A stretch of DNA of 64,000 bases from Mesoflavibacter profundi (GTDB taxonomy: Bacteria; Bacteroidota; Bacteroidia; Flavobacteriales; Flavobacteriaceae), in contig NZ_CP061703.1 of the NCBI RefSeq assembly GCF_014764305.1, forward strand, positions 2,833,501 through 2,897,500, written 5' to 3'. Below the pieces are notes generated by a model. It was not told the DNA's origin. It did not search any database and saw nothing but the letters and a program-made list of their open reading frames with translations. The position numbers and the translations under genes were made by a program. Positions 63,860 through 64,000 of this stretch are shown here, one piece after another; within the stretch, counting starts at the first letter, position 1; every line of letters begins with the position of its first letter.

Positions 63860-64000
63860 TTACTCAATTTCTTCGTAATCTACATACTCGCCAACATTTT
63901 TATTTGAAGATTTGTTTTCAGGCATTTTGTCTATGGTCACTTCACCTTCTTTTCTTAAAGGTTCTTTTCTTTGCTGGTTAAAAGCTCCACCAAAACGTTC
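63860..64000 (-). CDS. DUF4834-type protein, C-terminal end (truncated by window)
   Basis: The window ends inside this minus-strand gene. The last 46 residues are visible, starting with ERFGGAFNQQRKEPLRKEGE and ending VGEYVDYEEIE before TAA. The RFGGAF motif and the YxDYEEI ending fit the flavobacterial DUF4834 family, small proteins with one N-terminal helix. It lies 31 bases upstream of the YfhO gene and is likely the head of that run. Function unknown. Confidence 0.65.
   Translation of the reverse strand, partial: ERFGGAFNQQRKEPLRKEGEVTIDKMPENKSSNKNVGEYVDYEEIE

Noticed and set aside
1-64000. Prophage, transposon, defence island, rRNA or tRNA genes
   Set aside because: I looked on both strands and found no transposase, integrase, capsid, nuclease cluster, inverted terminal repeats, or RNA gene cloverleaf in the short gaps.

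Overview
The window is ordinary chromosomal DNA from a marine-type member of the Flavobacteriaceae (phylum Bacteroidota). The reasons are strongly AT-rich DNA, an lpxC-fabZ fusion beside lpxA, lpxD and efp, a porX response regulator next to tsaE, SusC/TonB-type outer-membrane biology, many small lipoproteins, almost no Shine-Dalgarno sites, and several -7 boxes of the TAnnTTTG type. I cannot name the genus from sequence alone. I found no rRNA, tRNA, CRISPR array, prophage, insertion sequence or defence island. Coding density is high and only one gap exceeds 300 bases (16413-16723).

Layout. 30-7410 (minus): HD hydrolase, lpxD, lpxC-fabZ, lpxA, efp, a second lpxD-like gene, an NTF2-like protein and sucD; this is the lipid A and envelope block. 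7448-11935 (plus): porX (type IX secretion regulator), tsaE, a tiny exported peptide, a membrane protein, alanine dehydrogenase and a DUF4258-type membrane-anchored protein. 11932-18418: proline dehydrogenase, aroB, a small acidic protein, an Lrp-type regulator, an M14 carboxypeptidase divergent from an XRE regulator across a palindrome-rich control region, a lipoprotein and TerC. 18405-24875 (minus): parE, a lipoprotein, parC, and ychF. 24975-29385: a 4Fe-4S ferredoxin divergent from a LuxC-type acyl-CoA reductase, then serC-serA and a DUF937 protein. 29478-33530: small envelope proteins leading into a TonB-dependent receptor with a histidine-rich loop, probably for zinc. 33652-43311: folE, a DUF5916 outer-membrane protein, a LolD-type ATPase, two GAF histidine kinases flanking a TIGR02757 gene, and an M61 peptidase. 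43464-50433: a BatA-type protein, a dihydroorotase homologue lacking its metal-binding HxH, an esterase, an MBL-fold enzyme and a 483-residue conserved unknown. 50468-56475: Bcp peroxiredoxin, an endonuclease III without its iron-sulfur cysteines, an ECF sigma factor, uvrA and a DUF3667 membrane protein. 56685-58581: two related secreted basic proteins, each preceded by a sigma-54-like -24/-12 promoter. 58629-64000 (minus): flippase, glycosyltransferase, YfhO membrane protein and a truncated DUF4834-type gene.

Most of the window is conserved core genome. The most interesting signals are regulatory or residue-level. They are the paired sigma-54-like promoters on the secreted basic repeat proteins, the array of palindromes that overlaps both -7 boxes of the XRE/M14 divergon, the dihydroorotase homologue without metal ligands, the endonuclease III without its cluster, and two unlisted micro-ORFs (9608-9751 and 51642-51785). 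Several starts were moved to internal ATGs: porX 7448, lpxD 6155, acyl-CoA reductase 25400, folE 34248, the LolD-type ATPase 36951, the BatA protein 43464, bcp 50929, uvrA 52670 and the secreted protein at 57466.
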